A stretch of 64,000 nucleotides of DNA from Piezodorus guildinii (taxonomy: Eukaryota; Arthropoda; Insecta; Hemiptera; Pentatomidae): positions 3,534,001 to 3,598,000 of the forward strand of contig CM041298.1 of NCBI GenBank assembly GCA_023052935.1, given 5' to 3'. The notes under the pieces are model-generated. The model did no database searches. It was not told where the DNA came from and saw only the letters and a list, made by a program, of their open reading frames with translations. Position numbers and translations under genes: made by a program. Positions 22,366 to 34,129 of this stretch are shown one piece after another; position 1 is the first letter of the stretch, and every line of letters begins with the position of its first letter.

Positions 22366-24103
22366 TGTATCCCATCACTTCTTGAAAATGTATCCACATG
22401 CCAACCTCTTCCTAAATCCATTGTAATAGGATCCCATCACTTCTTGAAAACTGTTCCACATGTCCCAACCCTCTTCCTAAATCCATTGTAATAGGATCCC
22501 ATCACTTCTTGAAAACTGTTCCACATGCCCCAACCCTCTTCCTAAATCCATTGTAATAGGATCCCATCACTTCTTGAAAACTGTTCCACATGCCCAACCC
22601 TCTTCCTAAACGTATAACCCTATAAATTCCCCACCCTCAGGTAACCTTTGATCAAATCCTCTTTCAAATCTTTTAAGTAATATGTGAAAACAAAAGCAAT
22701 TGTACAATAATAGGATCCCATCACTTCTTGAAAACTGTTCCACATGCCCCAACCCTCTTCCTAAATCCATTGTAATAGGATCCCATCACTTCTTGAAAAC
22801 TGTTCCACATGTCCCAACCCTCTTCCTAAACGGTAACCCTATAAAGTTCTACCCGACCGTCAGGAATCCTTTGATCAAACTCTCTCTTTCAAGAATCATA
22901 TTGTATAAGCTGAAACTAAATGTTGAAAAAAACAAAAGCAATTGTACAATAATAGGATCCCATCACTTCTTGAAAATTGTTCCACATGCCCCACCCTCTT
23001 CCTAACGGTAACCTATAAAGTTCTACCCGACCGTCAGGAATCCTTTGATCAAACCTCTCTTTCAAGAATCATATTGTATAAGCTGAAACTAATGTTGAAA
23101 AAACAAAAGCCATTGTAATAGGATCCCATCACTTCTTGAAAACTGTTCCACATGTCCCAACCTCTTCCAAATGGTAACTCTATAAAGTTCTACCCGACCG
23201 TCAGGAATCCTTTGATCAAACTCTCTCTTTCAAGAATCATATTGTATAAGCTGAAACTAAATGTTGAAAAAAAAAAAGCCATTGTAATAATAGGATCCCA
23301 TCACTTCTTGAAAATTGTTCCACATGTCCCAACCCTCTTCCTAAACGGTAACCTATAAAGTTCTACCCGACCGTCAGGAATCCTTTGATCAAACTCTCTC
23401 TTTCAAGAATCATATTGTATAAGCTGAAACTAAATGTTGAAAAAACAAAAGCAATTGTACAATAATAGGATCCCATCACTTCTTGAAAACTGTTCCACAT
23501 GCCCCAACCCTCTTCCTAAATGGTAACTCTATAAAGTTCTACCCGACCGTCAGGAATCCTTTGATCAAACTCTCTCTTTCAAGAATCATATTGTATAAGC
23601 TGAAACTAAATGTTGAAAAAACAAAAGCCATTGTAATAGGATCCCATCACTTCTTGAAAACTGTTCCACATGTCCCAACCCTCTTCCTAAACGGTAACCT
23701 ATAAAGTTCTACCCGACCGTCAGGAATCCTTTGATCAAACTCTCTCTTTCAAGAATCATATTGTATAAGCTGAAACTAAATGTTGAAAAAAAAAAGCAAT
23801 TGTACAATATAGTAGATCCCATCACTTCTTGAAAACTGTTCCACATGCCCAACCCTCTTCCTAAATGGTAACCTATAAAGTTCTACCCGACCGTCAGGAA
23901 TCCTTTGATCAAACCCTCTCTTCAAGAATATATTGTATAAGCTGAAACTAAATGTTGAAAAAACAAAAGCATTGTAAAAAGGATCCCATCACTTCTTGAA
24001 ACTGTTCCACATGCCCAACCCTCTTCCAAATGGTAACCCTATAAAGTTCTACCCGACCGTCAGGAATCCTTTGATCAAACCCTCTCTTTGAAGAATCATA
24101 TTT
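22366..24103 (+). repeat. Satellite made from a LINE reverse-transcriptase segment
   Basis: Long units of about 165-177 bp start (at aggatccca) near 22777, 22954, 23119, 23292, 23467, 23638, 23813 and 23980. Shorter units of about 64 bp precede them. Translated, a unit reads KLKLNVEKTKAIVIGSHHFL, KTVPHVPTLFLNGN, IKFYPTVRN, which is the post-YADD segment of CR1/L2/Daphne-like LINE RTs (N-x-x-KTK...LNG..I....VRN). Units are broken by indels, so the array is not coding. It is directly followed by the next part of the same RT. Confidence 0.85.
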
Positions 24104-24660
24104 CGAAAATTTCCGCCGCACCTTTTTTCAACTTAAAGCGACTGAATTCCTTCGTCACCTCTTCCCGTATGAAACCCGGAAGCTCCTCGTTACCTCTCTA
24201 ATATTCCCCCACTTCGACTATGCTGTACGTATACGGTTGTGTTTCTGGGGATCTCGAAAGTAAAAATAAAACGCCGAATTAATTGCTTTGTTCGATTTAT
24301 CTTCGGGTCCCTAGGCACACCTCCATCTCCGAAATTTATAGCGAGTTGAAGCGGCTTACCCTTCCTATCGTCGCTAGTCTTTACCAAGTCATCTAATCCC
24401 GCCATCCATCATACATGTTCGACCTTTTACAATTCAAATCCTCTGTCCATTCCCGCTGTACACGCTCTAGGCCTTCAGGTTTATACACAGCGGCTCACCA
24501 ATCCACACATTTTGACAGACCGTTCCTTATCCGATCCTCAATCCTATGGAATTCTATTCCTCTTTCTATCCGTCACTCCAACTCTCTTCCTACATTCAAA
24601 TCCCGCTTATTCATTCATCTCATGACCATCCAGTCAGAACAAAATTGTAAATAAGACTCT
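24104..24660 (+). pseudogene. CR1/L2-like LINE, RT C-terminal end
   Basis: In sequence order and across frame breaks it encodes FLRHLFPYETRKLLVTSLIF then PHFDYAV, LYTAAHQSTHFDRPF, and SSILWNSIPLSIRHSNSLPT then FKSRLFIHL, ending in a stop near 24650. The 'WNSxPxxIR...S..FKS.L..HL' ending is characteristic of CR1/L2-group LINE proteins. The frame is broken between about 24190 and 24405. It continues the protein segment that was amplified into the upstream satellite, so both belong to one original insertion. The 3' UTR fades by about 24780. Confidence 0.8.
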
Positions 24661-24830
24661 TTTTTATTTTATACTCTACATATTTGCGTATATCCGTTTT
24701 CGATTGGGTTTTGTTATCTTGTTTATAAATAAATTATTACTCTAAGACTCTGAAGCCCAATTTATATATTATGTAAAGGTTATTTTAAAGGGACTTGTCT
24801 CAGAATAATAAAAAAATTATTTATTTATTT

Positions 24831-24948
24831 ACCTGTAGCATAGTGGCTAGCAAATGAGCATTCTCTGCCCAATGTCTCAGGTTCAAACCTGGCAGGTGGC
24901 CATAGGATTTTAGTGGAAGTAAAAAATCCTTAGTTATGCCGTCCTACG
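24831..24948 (+). mobile_element. SINE-A copy 2, 3'-truncated
   Basis: Head acctgtagcatagtggctag and B-box caggttcaaacctgg are intact; the body stops after ttagttatgccgtcctacga. It is followed by a 75-bp unit shared with 58863-58960. Confidence 0.82.
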
Positions 24949-25306
24949 AACTTCGGCTTTTAACTGCACGAAAATACGGTCTCTGATAACCATAAATATT
25001 CTTCAATTGAAAAATACTTCGGAGTTACCTGTGGCATAGTGGTTAGCATAACAGCCTCCTATGCCAAAGGTCCCGGGTTTAAACCCGCAGATGGCCTTAG
25101 GATTTTTTAATGGGAGTAAAAAATCCTTAGTTATGCCGACCTTCGGAGGGTAAGAAAAAAGGTGGTACCGAGCCTGTGCGATGTCAGGTACTCGTTAAAG
25201 ATCCCTATCCTAATTAAACCTTGATAGGTAAAATTTAGGACTCCCGCTGTAGCATCGCCATTAGCCACAGCAGTTTAAAGGGACGTTAAATAAATAAACA
25301 AACAAA
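24949..25306 (+). mobile_element. SINE-A copy 3 with its shared 5' extension
   Basis: 25022-25306 is a full-length SINE-A (A-box tggcatagtgg at 25032, B-box ggtttaaaccc at 25076, tail ending cgttaaataaataaac). The preceding cttttaactgcac, cggtctctgata and cttcaattgaaaaatacttc also precede the SINE-A on the minus strand at 58863-58960. Both copies therefore share about 70 bp upstream of the tRNA-like head, suggesting a longer composite unit. Confidence 0.85.
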
Positions 25307-25644
25307 TTAGCTGTAACATTTCCTTTCGTATTCATTTACATCGGTAAAGAGTAAATTAAATATTAAATACTTTTATTCAAAAGGAATAAAATTACTATTC
25401 AGAGCCAAATCTTAATCCCCCCGCCACAATCATACGATTACAAGTAGAATTAAGTCCAGCTATAATTACTCAATACATTACATTATATCTTTTATGTAAA
25501 CATTATCGTTGTATATTGTCTCAACTCCTTAGACATAACTTTCCTTATGTTCTAATTGCGAAATGATTTTTAGTCGGTTAGAACCACTTTGAAAATGCAA
25601 TAGCAATTGAACGCTTCTCCATGTGTACCTCTCTATGGGTACCG

Positions 25645-25883
25645 ACAGACAAACATATTGAGAATGCATAGTCGACTGTAGAAACTATTATAGGTGGAAT
25701 AGTCAGGAATCAGTCATTTTTTTTTTATAATAAGATGGAAAAATAAGGGCTATCAAAATAAGTAAGGGCTCAGTAATGCCTTGATGGTGGCTCACAAGCT
25801 TGAGCCGAAACGTTGGCAAAATTAAAATATTTCAAAAAAATGACTGATTCCTGACTATTCCACCTATAATTACAGACAAACAT
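25645..25883 (+). mobile_element. Palindromic mobile element with hammerhead-like core and 12-bp TSD (locus e)
   Basis: Direct repeats acagacaaacat are at 25645-25656 and 25872-25883. Inverted arms of about 36 bp (25687-25724 and 25834-25870) enclose a loop whose plus strand reads GCCTTGATGGTGGCTCACAA then GCTTGAGCCGAAACGTTGGC. GGCTCA/TGAGCC forms a 6-bp helix II, GCC/GGC starts helix I, and GTT follows GAAAC. The box is TTGATGG rather than CTGATGA, so catalysis is doubtful. The overall architecture equals that at 5841-6116 although the arm sequences differ. Confidence 0.7.
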
Positions 25884-26159
25884 GTATACCAACTCCGATA
25901 TATTTTAGTATTAATTAAGTATCCTTCCAGGTAATGCACAAATTAAGATGATTTCACTGTCATGGAGTTAGAAATATCTTTTAAATGATTTTTATTTTAT
26001 TTTTTTCAATAATTACGTCCAATAAACGAAACACAAGAAAGTATTTTCTCAAAGCTAGCCTTATTGCACAGCTAGGCGGTAAGTGAAAGATGAAATAAAC
26101 ATGTCAGGTTTACATCCATTTTCATTTTTGAAATACATCCAAAGTGAGTGAATAGTAAC

Positions 26160-26270
26160 TTTTTTTTAGAAATATAGATTCATTTTAGAAATATAGATTA
26201 ATTTTAGAAATATAGATTAATTTTAGGAATATAGATTAATTTTATAAATATAGATTAATTGTATAATTAA
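26160..26270. repeat. Short tandem array, ~19-20 bp unit
   Basis: About five copies of ttttagaaatatagattaa with small variants. 26280-26990 shows no recognisable gene; 26993-27313 minus is an open frame without motifs. Confidence 0.85.
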
Positions 26271-27286
26271 TTAATTTATGGTGTAGTATTGAGCTGTAGA
26301 ATTAGTCTTTTTCGTGCGTAAACCCACCCTTCCTCCCTAGTATTGACAGTCAGACTTACGCTATTTCGGACCGATTCTTGCATCGGGAAGAGAGTTTCTA
26401 TATTAAAAGTGTCCTTTTTCGTGTGGTGATCCTAGTTACCAGTGTATATTTCGATTCGTATACTTTTATAAAAAGCATCGAGTCAAAAATGATGGTTCTC
26501 TTCCATTTTTGAATCACATTCTAGTTACAAGATATGTCGATTGTTAAGAATCCTTTCAACGAGAATGGCGACTTTAACTTAGAATGAAAACAAATTAAAA
26601 GAGTCCTTAAAATATGAAAATCGGGCATATCCTTCGACATAGTAAAATTAGTCCTTTTCATTGACAAAATATCCAAGTAGCTATTTTTTTTCCCATCTTC
26701 CTTTTTTCGCATATTTATTTATTTTTTTCTTCCCCACTAAAACAATAGATGATGGGACATATCAGGCTATAACCTTCTGATTTCCATAGTCAGGGAGGTA
26801 TTGAGTTCGTGGACCGACTGGCGGATTGGTGAGTAATTTAATTAAACAAAGTTGACAGAAAATAACGGTTCAAAACGTATCTTTTTTCATTGAAGCCAAT
26901 ATGGCTCCAGCAAACATAGTATACAACAAAACATATTCTTCATAAAATTTCTGAAATAAAAACTGTCGTCACATTATCGATTCGCGCGACACTCATAGAG
27001 CTAAAACGTGTGAAAAAACTGTTGGCAATATGATTGCAGTTTGCAGGCCCGAGCGATGAGATACATCCGCTTCAATAATACGGACGACACGTTGGGAGGA
27101 GCCAGGCTGGTGGCAGTCTACTACACTCCAATATAGTCGACAGCCACCAAGGTCACTACAATAAGAAGGTGGCTGTGAGACCATCGTGTCATCGTGTGGT
27201 CTCTGGCCATCGGTCGTTATGGTACGTCCTGTGGGCTGGCTGTGAGCTGGGGTCGAGTTATAATAATAAGGCTCAGCTAACAAGGT

Positions 27287-27620
27287 AATAAAAATCTGGT
27301 ACGGGCAACACACGACTTTAACTTACCTCCGTTGTTAACATCAATTTAAGAATTTTTAAATACATTTAAAGGTGAAAATATATTTTTAAAGAATTCATTA
27401 AATGGAATTTCTATAGAAACATGTGTTTTATTAAAAAATATATTATATTATTATCTAAAATAATTAGTTAGTTTTATCGGCTTTATATCACTAACTCCAA
27501 TAACTTTTAAAATTCTGTGTATTAGATAATATATTTTCTAAAATCATTAGCTATCCAACGGTATATTATACATCTATATTATTATTCGTGAATTCAAAAA
27601 CACAAAAATTGTATTGAAAA
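27287..27620 (+). mobile_element. Family X left-end copy
   Basis: Starts aatctggtacgggcaacaca and cgactttaacttacctcc, the left end seen also at 29636, 62125 and 63886. It continues to the tatccaacggtatattatac block and then abuts the right end of an opposite-strand copy. Confidence 0.8.
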
Positions 27621-27639
27621 AATACATTTTTTCTCTTTT

Positions 27640-28645
27640 CTCCTTTTTACTTTCACTTACTATAATGTAAATATATGTAAGGGGAAGTATTGCGATCGTG
27701 AAAATTTTCGACTTCCAGTTTTCAACGGAAATACACGTTTTAGGGTCCCCCGAGTCCAAATGAACAAGTCCCGCAAAAAGGTCTGTGTGTGGTAACTAGC
27801 GCAAAAACGGTAAGTCGTGCGGGACTGAAATTCATATTTAGGACAACGCCGATATGTTACAGCAACATTTTCATTAAAATCGGCTAACCAAAAAAGCCAC
27901 TTTATCCCATGCATTTGGCACCTTTTTACGATTTTCTCTAAAACGGCTCTAACGATTTTGTTTAACTCGCTACATTGATGTAAATGTTGATGGGCTTTAA
28001 TATCATTTAGGTTTTATTCTGATTGAAACAGTCTTATGGGGCTTAATTAAATGCAGATATTTCAAATTTTCTTCCTCTAAAGTACCATTAATTTTGTAGT
28101 TTCTTCCAAAATAACTATATTATCTTGTTAGCATTGATAATTAACAGCTAAATATATGCAAGTTGAGCAAATTTGATAAACAACTAAAGAAGGAAACTGA
28201 ATAAATATTTGTTTAATAATTTTTTGTTTTTGAACACAACAATAGTAATATAGATGTATAATATACCGTTGGATAGCTAAAGATTTTAGAAAAAAAATAT
28301 TATATAGTTTATGGAATAGTAAAGGGTAATGGAGAGTGATGAAAATCCGATAAAACTAACTGTTTTTTTTGGGTTTCCGAAAAGGAAAATTCATGTTGAC
28401 AGTGCTGCATCCTGGCGGATTGTCAATGAAGCACAGCGCCCCAATTACGTTTTTGAACATAAGAACAGTAATATAGACGTATAATATACCCTTTGAAAGA
28501 GAAAGATTTTAGAAAATATATTATCTTATACACAAGCTTGTAAAATTGAATAAAGAGTGATAAAAAGCCGATAAAACTAACTGATTATTTTAGAAATAAT
28601 ATAATAGAGTTTTCAATAAAACACATGTTTCTAAATTAATCCAAT
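27640..28645 (-). mobile_element. Family X copy, inverted relative to its neighbour
   Basis: Begins at its right end (actttcacttacta at about 27650 on the plus strand), then gcgatcgtgaaaattttcg, ttttcaacggaaatacacg, gtccaaatgaacaagtcc, catgcatttggcacc and tctctaaaacggct, in family order. The inner block around gtatataccgttgga is partly duplicated at about 28440-28560. Together with 27287-27620 it makes a head-to-head arrangement. Confidence 0.8.
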
Positions 28646-29155
28646 TTAATCAGTTCTTTAAAAGTTTCACTCATTTTTATCTCTAACCGTATTTGAAAAA
28701 AATCTTATTCGATGCCCGCGTCAGACTTTTGATTATCAAATAGCTCAACTTGTATATTTAGCCGTTTTTTATCAATCCTAATTAGATTATGTCATATTTT
28801 TTCGAATCATCAAAATTAAAGGTCCTTTAGAGGACGAAAATTGTAAATACTTCATTATTTGAAAATTTAAGTCATGTCAAACTATTTCAATCAGAATGAA
28901 ACCTACATCATATTAAAGCCCATTTAACTTTTCATTTGAACAAGTTCCAAAATGCATAGTATACAGTGGTCCTTCGTATAGTTGTCTAAAATATGTAATT
29001 TTCAGTTTCCAACGACTTTTGGTTTTAGCGCTAGACTTACCACACACACACGGACACTCCCTCAGAGGTCCCTAAAACGTGTACTTCCAGTGAGCATTTT
29101 CACGATGGGAATACTTTCCCTTACTATATATTTCATAATTAGTTGAGTGTATATA
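28646..29155 (+). mobile_element. Family X copy with internal deletions
   Basis: Plus-strand order cttgtatatttagccg, aaattaaaggtcctttagag, tcagaatgaaacctacatc, aaaatgcatagtata, gtatagttgtct, cacacacacggacac and ttttcacgatggg, ending at ttactatatatttcataa. The usual gtaacatctcggg block is deleted. Confidence 0.75.
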
Positions 29156-29635
29156 TGATAATACACACAGAGAGATAATGTGTTGATGGGCGAGAGGCGG
29201 TGGATAACATAGTGTACTAAAATCATTGCCCAGAGGTCCAGTAGGTTCGCGAGTCCAGCTTCTTTTATTGTCGTCCGACTCAACCGGTTCTCGTCTCATC
29301 TAACCTTTAGTCAGGGCTCCCGTACAAATCATTTAACTTCTTCTTTGTTTTGTTTTTTTATATCTTATTTATACTGTCGTCGCGTAAAGGCGAAAATCCG
29401 CTTCGCCATCGGGCCAAAGTGGGAAATATAACCAAGTGGAGAAATGTAGAAAACTGAGGTTTGCACAACCGTGTAATTTAAAAACATTACTTTTAGTTCC
29501 ATTTACATAACAAGTTGAAAACAAGCAGAAAATTAACAGTGGCAATGCCCACAATACATTTCCAAATAGTCATTACTAGTTAGTTAATGTGAAACCCAAT
29601 CCTCCAACTTTCCGTGAGGCACACACAAAAAACAA

Positions 29636-30865
29636 ACAATCTGGTGCGGGCAACACACCACTTTCACTTTCCTTGACTGTTAAACTCAATTTCAAAACTA
29701 TTAAATCTACTTCATTCGAGAAATATTTGAAGTTGATTTTAATTAAAGGTGTATTCATTTTCGTTGTAAACATATGATTTAGATTAAATAATATTACTAT
29801 ATAAAATTGTTAATTAGTAATAAGTTTATTGTCCATTACTTTTATATTACCTTTGACGACTTTGTGTATCAGATAATATTTTTGTTGAATCGTTTCTGTT
29901 TCTAACGGTATATGATACGTCTGCATTACTGTTCTTATTATAAAAAAAAAAATTATGTTAAAAAATAGTTTTGCTCTTTTATCCTTTAGTTAGTCATCGA
30001 ATTCGTCCAACTTGAATATTTATCCGTCCTTAATCAATGTCATTAAGATTATATTTGAAATGTACAAAATTAAGGTACTTTAAAGGAAGAAAATTTAAAA
30101 TATTGGCATTTAAGCCCTGTCAGACTATTTCAATCAGAATGAAACCTACATCATGTTAAATCCCATTAAATTTTACATCAATATAGCGAGTTTAATCAAA
30201 ATCGTTAGAGCGTTTTAGAGAAAATCCTAAAAAGGTGCAAAATGCATGTCATAAAGTGGCTCTTCTGGTTCTTCTGGGCAGATTTTGATGAAAAAGATGC
30301 TGTAACACCTCGGATAACATATAGTTGTCTTAAAGTTGCTGTAACACCTCGGATAACATGTAGTTGTCTTAAAGTTGCTGTAACACCTCGGATAAAATGT
30401 AGTTGTCTTAAAGTTGCTGTAACACCTCGGATAACATTTAGTTGTCTTAAAGTTGCTGTAACACCTCGGATAACATATAGTTGTTTTAAAGATGCTGTAA
30501 CACCTCGGATAACATATAGTTGTTTTAGATGCTAAAACTCGGATACTATGTTTAAAGTGCTATACACCTCGGATAACATATAGTTGTTTTAAAGATGCTG
30601 TAACACCTCGGATAACATACAGTTGTTTTAAAGTTGCTATAACACCTCGGATAACATGTAGTTGTCTTAAATATGAAATTTCAGTTTCGTACGACTTGTC
30701 GTTTCTGCGGTAGAATTATCACACACACAGACCTTTTTTTCCTTTGGACTCAGGAGACCCTAAGACGTGTATTTCCGTTGAAAACTGGAATTCATAAATT
30801 TTCACGATCGCAATACTTTGTCTTATTACATACTTCATATATAGCTAAGTGATAGTAATAATAAA
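29636..30865 (+). mobile_element. Family X, most complete copy (~1.2 kb)
   Basis: Both family ends are present: left ctggtgcgggcaacacac and actttcacttt, right cacgatcgcaatacttt..atatagctaagtgatagt. Inner blocks occur in consensus order. A 39-bp array (30296-30665) expands the gctgtaacacctcgg block. Elsewhere the ends carry an exact inverted pair ACTTTCACTTACC / GGTAAGTGAAAGT (63902 and 60559), consistent with short terminal inverted repeats of a non-autonomous DNA transposon. No transposase was found. Confidence 0.8.
30296..30665. repeat. 39-bp tandem array inside family X
   Basis: About nine units of gttgctgtaacacctcggat plus aacatatagttgtcttaaa. In other family X copies this block occurs once, so it was amplified in situ here. 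Confidence 0.93.
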
Positions 30866-30884
30866 CCAAGCGGACAGATCTTGG

Positions 30885-31208
30885 GATAGCTTCATAAGTC
30901 GAGTCGTTCCTGGGGGACATGGGGTCCCGATGCAGCCAGGAAGAGAGGAGAAAGTAGTGGCTAGTTGTCTTGAAGCAATATCTTTATTCTTAGGAACCCT
31001 TATAGTAGCTCTACGGCCTGTGAAGGACGTGTTGGGGTCGGTACGTTGGGTAGTTAGACTTGGATCAACAACAGCCCACTGCTTTGTCCACAACTTTCGG
31101 GTACCCACTTAACAGAGGCTGGGTGTGCCCAAGGAGGGTCAGCCGGGACTCGAACCACCGGAGTACAGTAGGATAGAACTCCATCCACTAGACCAATGCC
31201 GCTCCCTG
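30885..31208 (-). mobile_element. SINE-B copy 2 (tRNA-like head intact)
   Basis: On the minus strand: A-box TGGTCTAGTGG (31185-31195) and B-box GGTTCGAGTCC (31146-31156), then the shared body CTTGGGCACACCCAGCCTCT and TTAAGTGGGTACCC. The rest, to about 30885, is unassigned and is open in both strands (30845-31108 minus, 30849-31112 plus) without protein motifs. Confidence 0.78.
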
Positions 31209-31249
31209 ATTTATTCTAATTTTGGACTGGTCCCTCTTGAACAGATCCG

Positions 31250-31850
31250 ATACCTAGGACTAGCTTACCTTATCATAGATACCTAGGTCTCTATCTTGAC
31301 AAACGACTTACCCGGAACCCTCATACAAGACTGAAACGACAAGAAACTGCCCGATATTTTCGGCTACTTTCAACACTTACTAGACAAACGTTCCAATCTC
31401 CCACTAAACTAAACACGGCTCATTTACATGACTGTTATAACACCAACCTGGACGTATGGAATTGAGCTTTGGGGCTCTACTAAACCATTGAATTCCTCTC
31501 GAATCCAATCCTTACAATACAAAATCCTCAACACTCTCTACTTTGTGACGAATAAACTTAATGTTCCCTATGTTACTGATTTTTGTTTATTATCATTCCC
31601 ACTCAAGCCATTAGTTTCAATCCTTTCTTCCTCCTGAACACCTGATAATCCTCTGAGGCGCCAGAAAAGAAGAAGAAGGCCTCGAGACCTTCTAGTTTAG
31701 AATATTTTTAGAGTGGGGCCGATGGGTAACGTCTTTACAAGTCTTGTTCGTGTCTATTTTCTTATAACCTATTTACTAGTTGTCTTGTATAATACTGTTG
31801 TAAATATACAAAAAAATTCAAAATCAATTATTTAAATTTAAAAATCTATC
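31250..31850 (+). pseudogene. Jockey-clade LINE, C-terminal RT end
   Basis: It encodes, across frameshifts, YLGLYLDKRLTRNPHTRLKR, TPTWTYGIELWGSTK (31428-31500) and SRIQSLQYKILNTLYFVTNK, matching YLGFLLDKRLTWNPH and PIWAYGLELWGT of the 9-kb Jockey copy. The catalytic part is missing. A decayed 3' UTR and an A-rich stretch end it near 31850. Multiple stops indicate an old insertion. 31850-33120 is AT-rich without a recognisable gene. Confidence 0.82.
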
Positions 31851-33124
31851 AATCCAACTACTTTATGGTATTCATTTCTAGTGACATTTAAAAAAAAAAA
31901 ATATATTCAAATAAAAACAAAATAAAGGATGTTACCACTAGAAGAATTTTATTTCTGATTTTTATGAAACATATTAAAAAAAACTTTATAGGGAGAGCTA
32001 ATGCTATAAAACTGGAATAAAAACGACAACTTGAGGCGAAGATTGAATGCCTAGATTGATAAAAACAAAAGATATTTCTATCTCTACTTGACATTTCAGA
32101 ATAGGCTCGTCCAGGTATAGCAAGGGGATTCAACATTCTTTCTCAGAAAATAAGAAATAAAAACATTGTGGTACAAATCGCATCAGCTCTAGTCCGATAG
32201 TCGATCCAACATGTCTGATAGTCGATCCAAAAGGAACAGTTGAGAATTTCGATTCTTCTTACAGTAGACTATACAATTTTTCTTTTATTATATTAACAAC
32301 ACCAATTTAAAGCTATCAAATGAAATATTTAAGTATGAGTAGAAACGAAACTAAGTTTGTAATTAAGTAGCATTAGAAAATAATGGCGTTTCTAAATCGC
32401 GTTTTCAAAGGACTTGAGTGTTTGTTAGATAAAATCAAATAGAATATTTAGATAAAACTAAATAAAATATTTGTATTCTCATATATGTAAAAATATCAAT
32501 TGTTCGTTAGTACCTTTTTGAAATGAACGTCCCAGTTAAAAATTGGGTGTAAACCAAATATTATGGGGGTTATAAAGCCTATATATAATATCGGACGGGT
32601 TTCTAGCAGCAGATAAAAACCAACAATAAAACAACCGCAAATCGCTTTTTTTTTTTTTTTTTTATAACTCCAGTTTAATAAATACTATCCATCTGTGATA
32701 ATCTCTAAAAAGTTCCTTTTTCGAATTATATTAAAAGAAAAATACAAAATTAATAAAAATGTCGGTAAAATAATGAAAATAATTTAAGCTAAGGTTCGGT
32801 AAATTGTTGATATAAAGAATCTTTGGAAAGGAGCTTTAAGATTTGAAACTAAACCCTAAATTAGTCAATCCAACTTTAGTATAATTTAATACAAAGTTTG
32901 CCTAATACAGCTTTAGCTTATTTATATATATATATATATAAATGAATCGCCTTTTCCCTTGGTCATCGCATCACGCGTGAACGACTTAACCGTTTTCCCT
33001 AATTATTTTTTTGTCGTCAGGAGAAGGATCTAAGGATCACTTTGGTAGAGAAGTTTTTTTTTAAGTTTTGATTAAGACAGGACGTCGTCTGTCGGGTATT
33101 ATTATTGATAATATTATTCCACAC

Positions 33125-33235
33125 GAATTCATCCAGAAATTTTAGAATCTCAGATTTTCATGAAATTTGGCACGATGTATCCCTTCATGTAGTAATGATG
33201 TTATACAAAGTTTTAATTGTCTATCTTAACTAGTT
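33125..33235 (+). mobile_element. Dispersed repeat W, copy 2
   Basis: Shares ttttcatgaaattt, gcacgatgtatcc and gatgttatacaaagttt with the minus-strand copy at 14250-14345. Confidence 0.6.
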
Positions 33236-33494
33236 TTTAATTTAGAGCCAGCCAAACTTTGGTGTGATCATAACCTCGGCGCTCCCAGGGACGCAGGCTT
33301 ACTCAAAGAAATAAAATTGTACTATCGTTATTTTTTAATAAAACAGCATTAAAAGTTTAGATTATATGAAGGGAACAATGTTCATTTCTAGAATAAATAA
33401 ATAATTTATCCATGATGCTCCAATAACAATGAAATAATATTATAAAATAAAAAGTGTAAAGCAAATAGGTAAAAAAAAAAAAATCTGAACCAAA

Positions 33495-33681
33495 GGCGGT
33501 ACGTCAATTGTACAAAGGTACGTCAATTGTACAAAGGCACGTCAATTGTACAAAGGCACGTCAATTGTACAAAGGTAAGTCAATTGTACAAAGGTACGTC
33601 AATTGTACAAAGGCACGTCAATTGTACAAAGGCACGTCAATTGTACAAAGGCACGTCAATTGTACAAAGGCACGTCAATTG
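33495..33681. repeat. 19-bp tandem array, ~10 copies
   Basis: Unit acgtcaattgtacaaaggc with c/t variation at one site. Because 19 is not a multiple of three the open frame across it cycles through all frames; it is not a gene. Confidence 0.95.
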
Positions 33682-34129
33682 AAAAATAAAAATATATCGC
33701 ATGATACTCTAAAAAGAGTATATTTCTATCTTGGTGGTAAATGTAACCTAAAATGTGATGTTCCAATAAAAAATAGAATGAGTTAAAAGCCATTGATTTA
33801 AGCTAAACTAGGATTTTTTTTTTAAAGGAATTTCGATGGTAATAGCTACCATATAATAACAAAAATCATGGGATTTCGACAACTTAATATTGTAAAAAAA
33901 AATTTTGTTTTTAATTAACAAAACATTTAGCCAAAGACGTTCATAAGTAGTTATTCAAGCAATAAGTTAAACAAAAGGATGAATTTTCTACAGTACTTAT
34001 GATATTAATAACTATAATATATAATAATAAAAAATCATGGGTTTAGATGTGGTTTATATTCTTTTAAATATATTTGTTTAAAATGATCAAAGCCTTTAAC
34101 TGTGTACGCTCATGAAGAAACGTAGGAAA

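Noticed and set aside
31141..31200. Functional tRNA gene
   Set aside because: A- and B-box matches are good but the arms do not close into a cloverleaf and a SINE body follows; the same applies to SINE-A heads and 56067-56119.
33495..33681. CRISPR array
   Set aside because: Units are contiguous with no unique spacers, no cas genes exist, and the context is eukaryotic.
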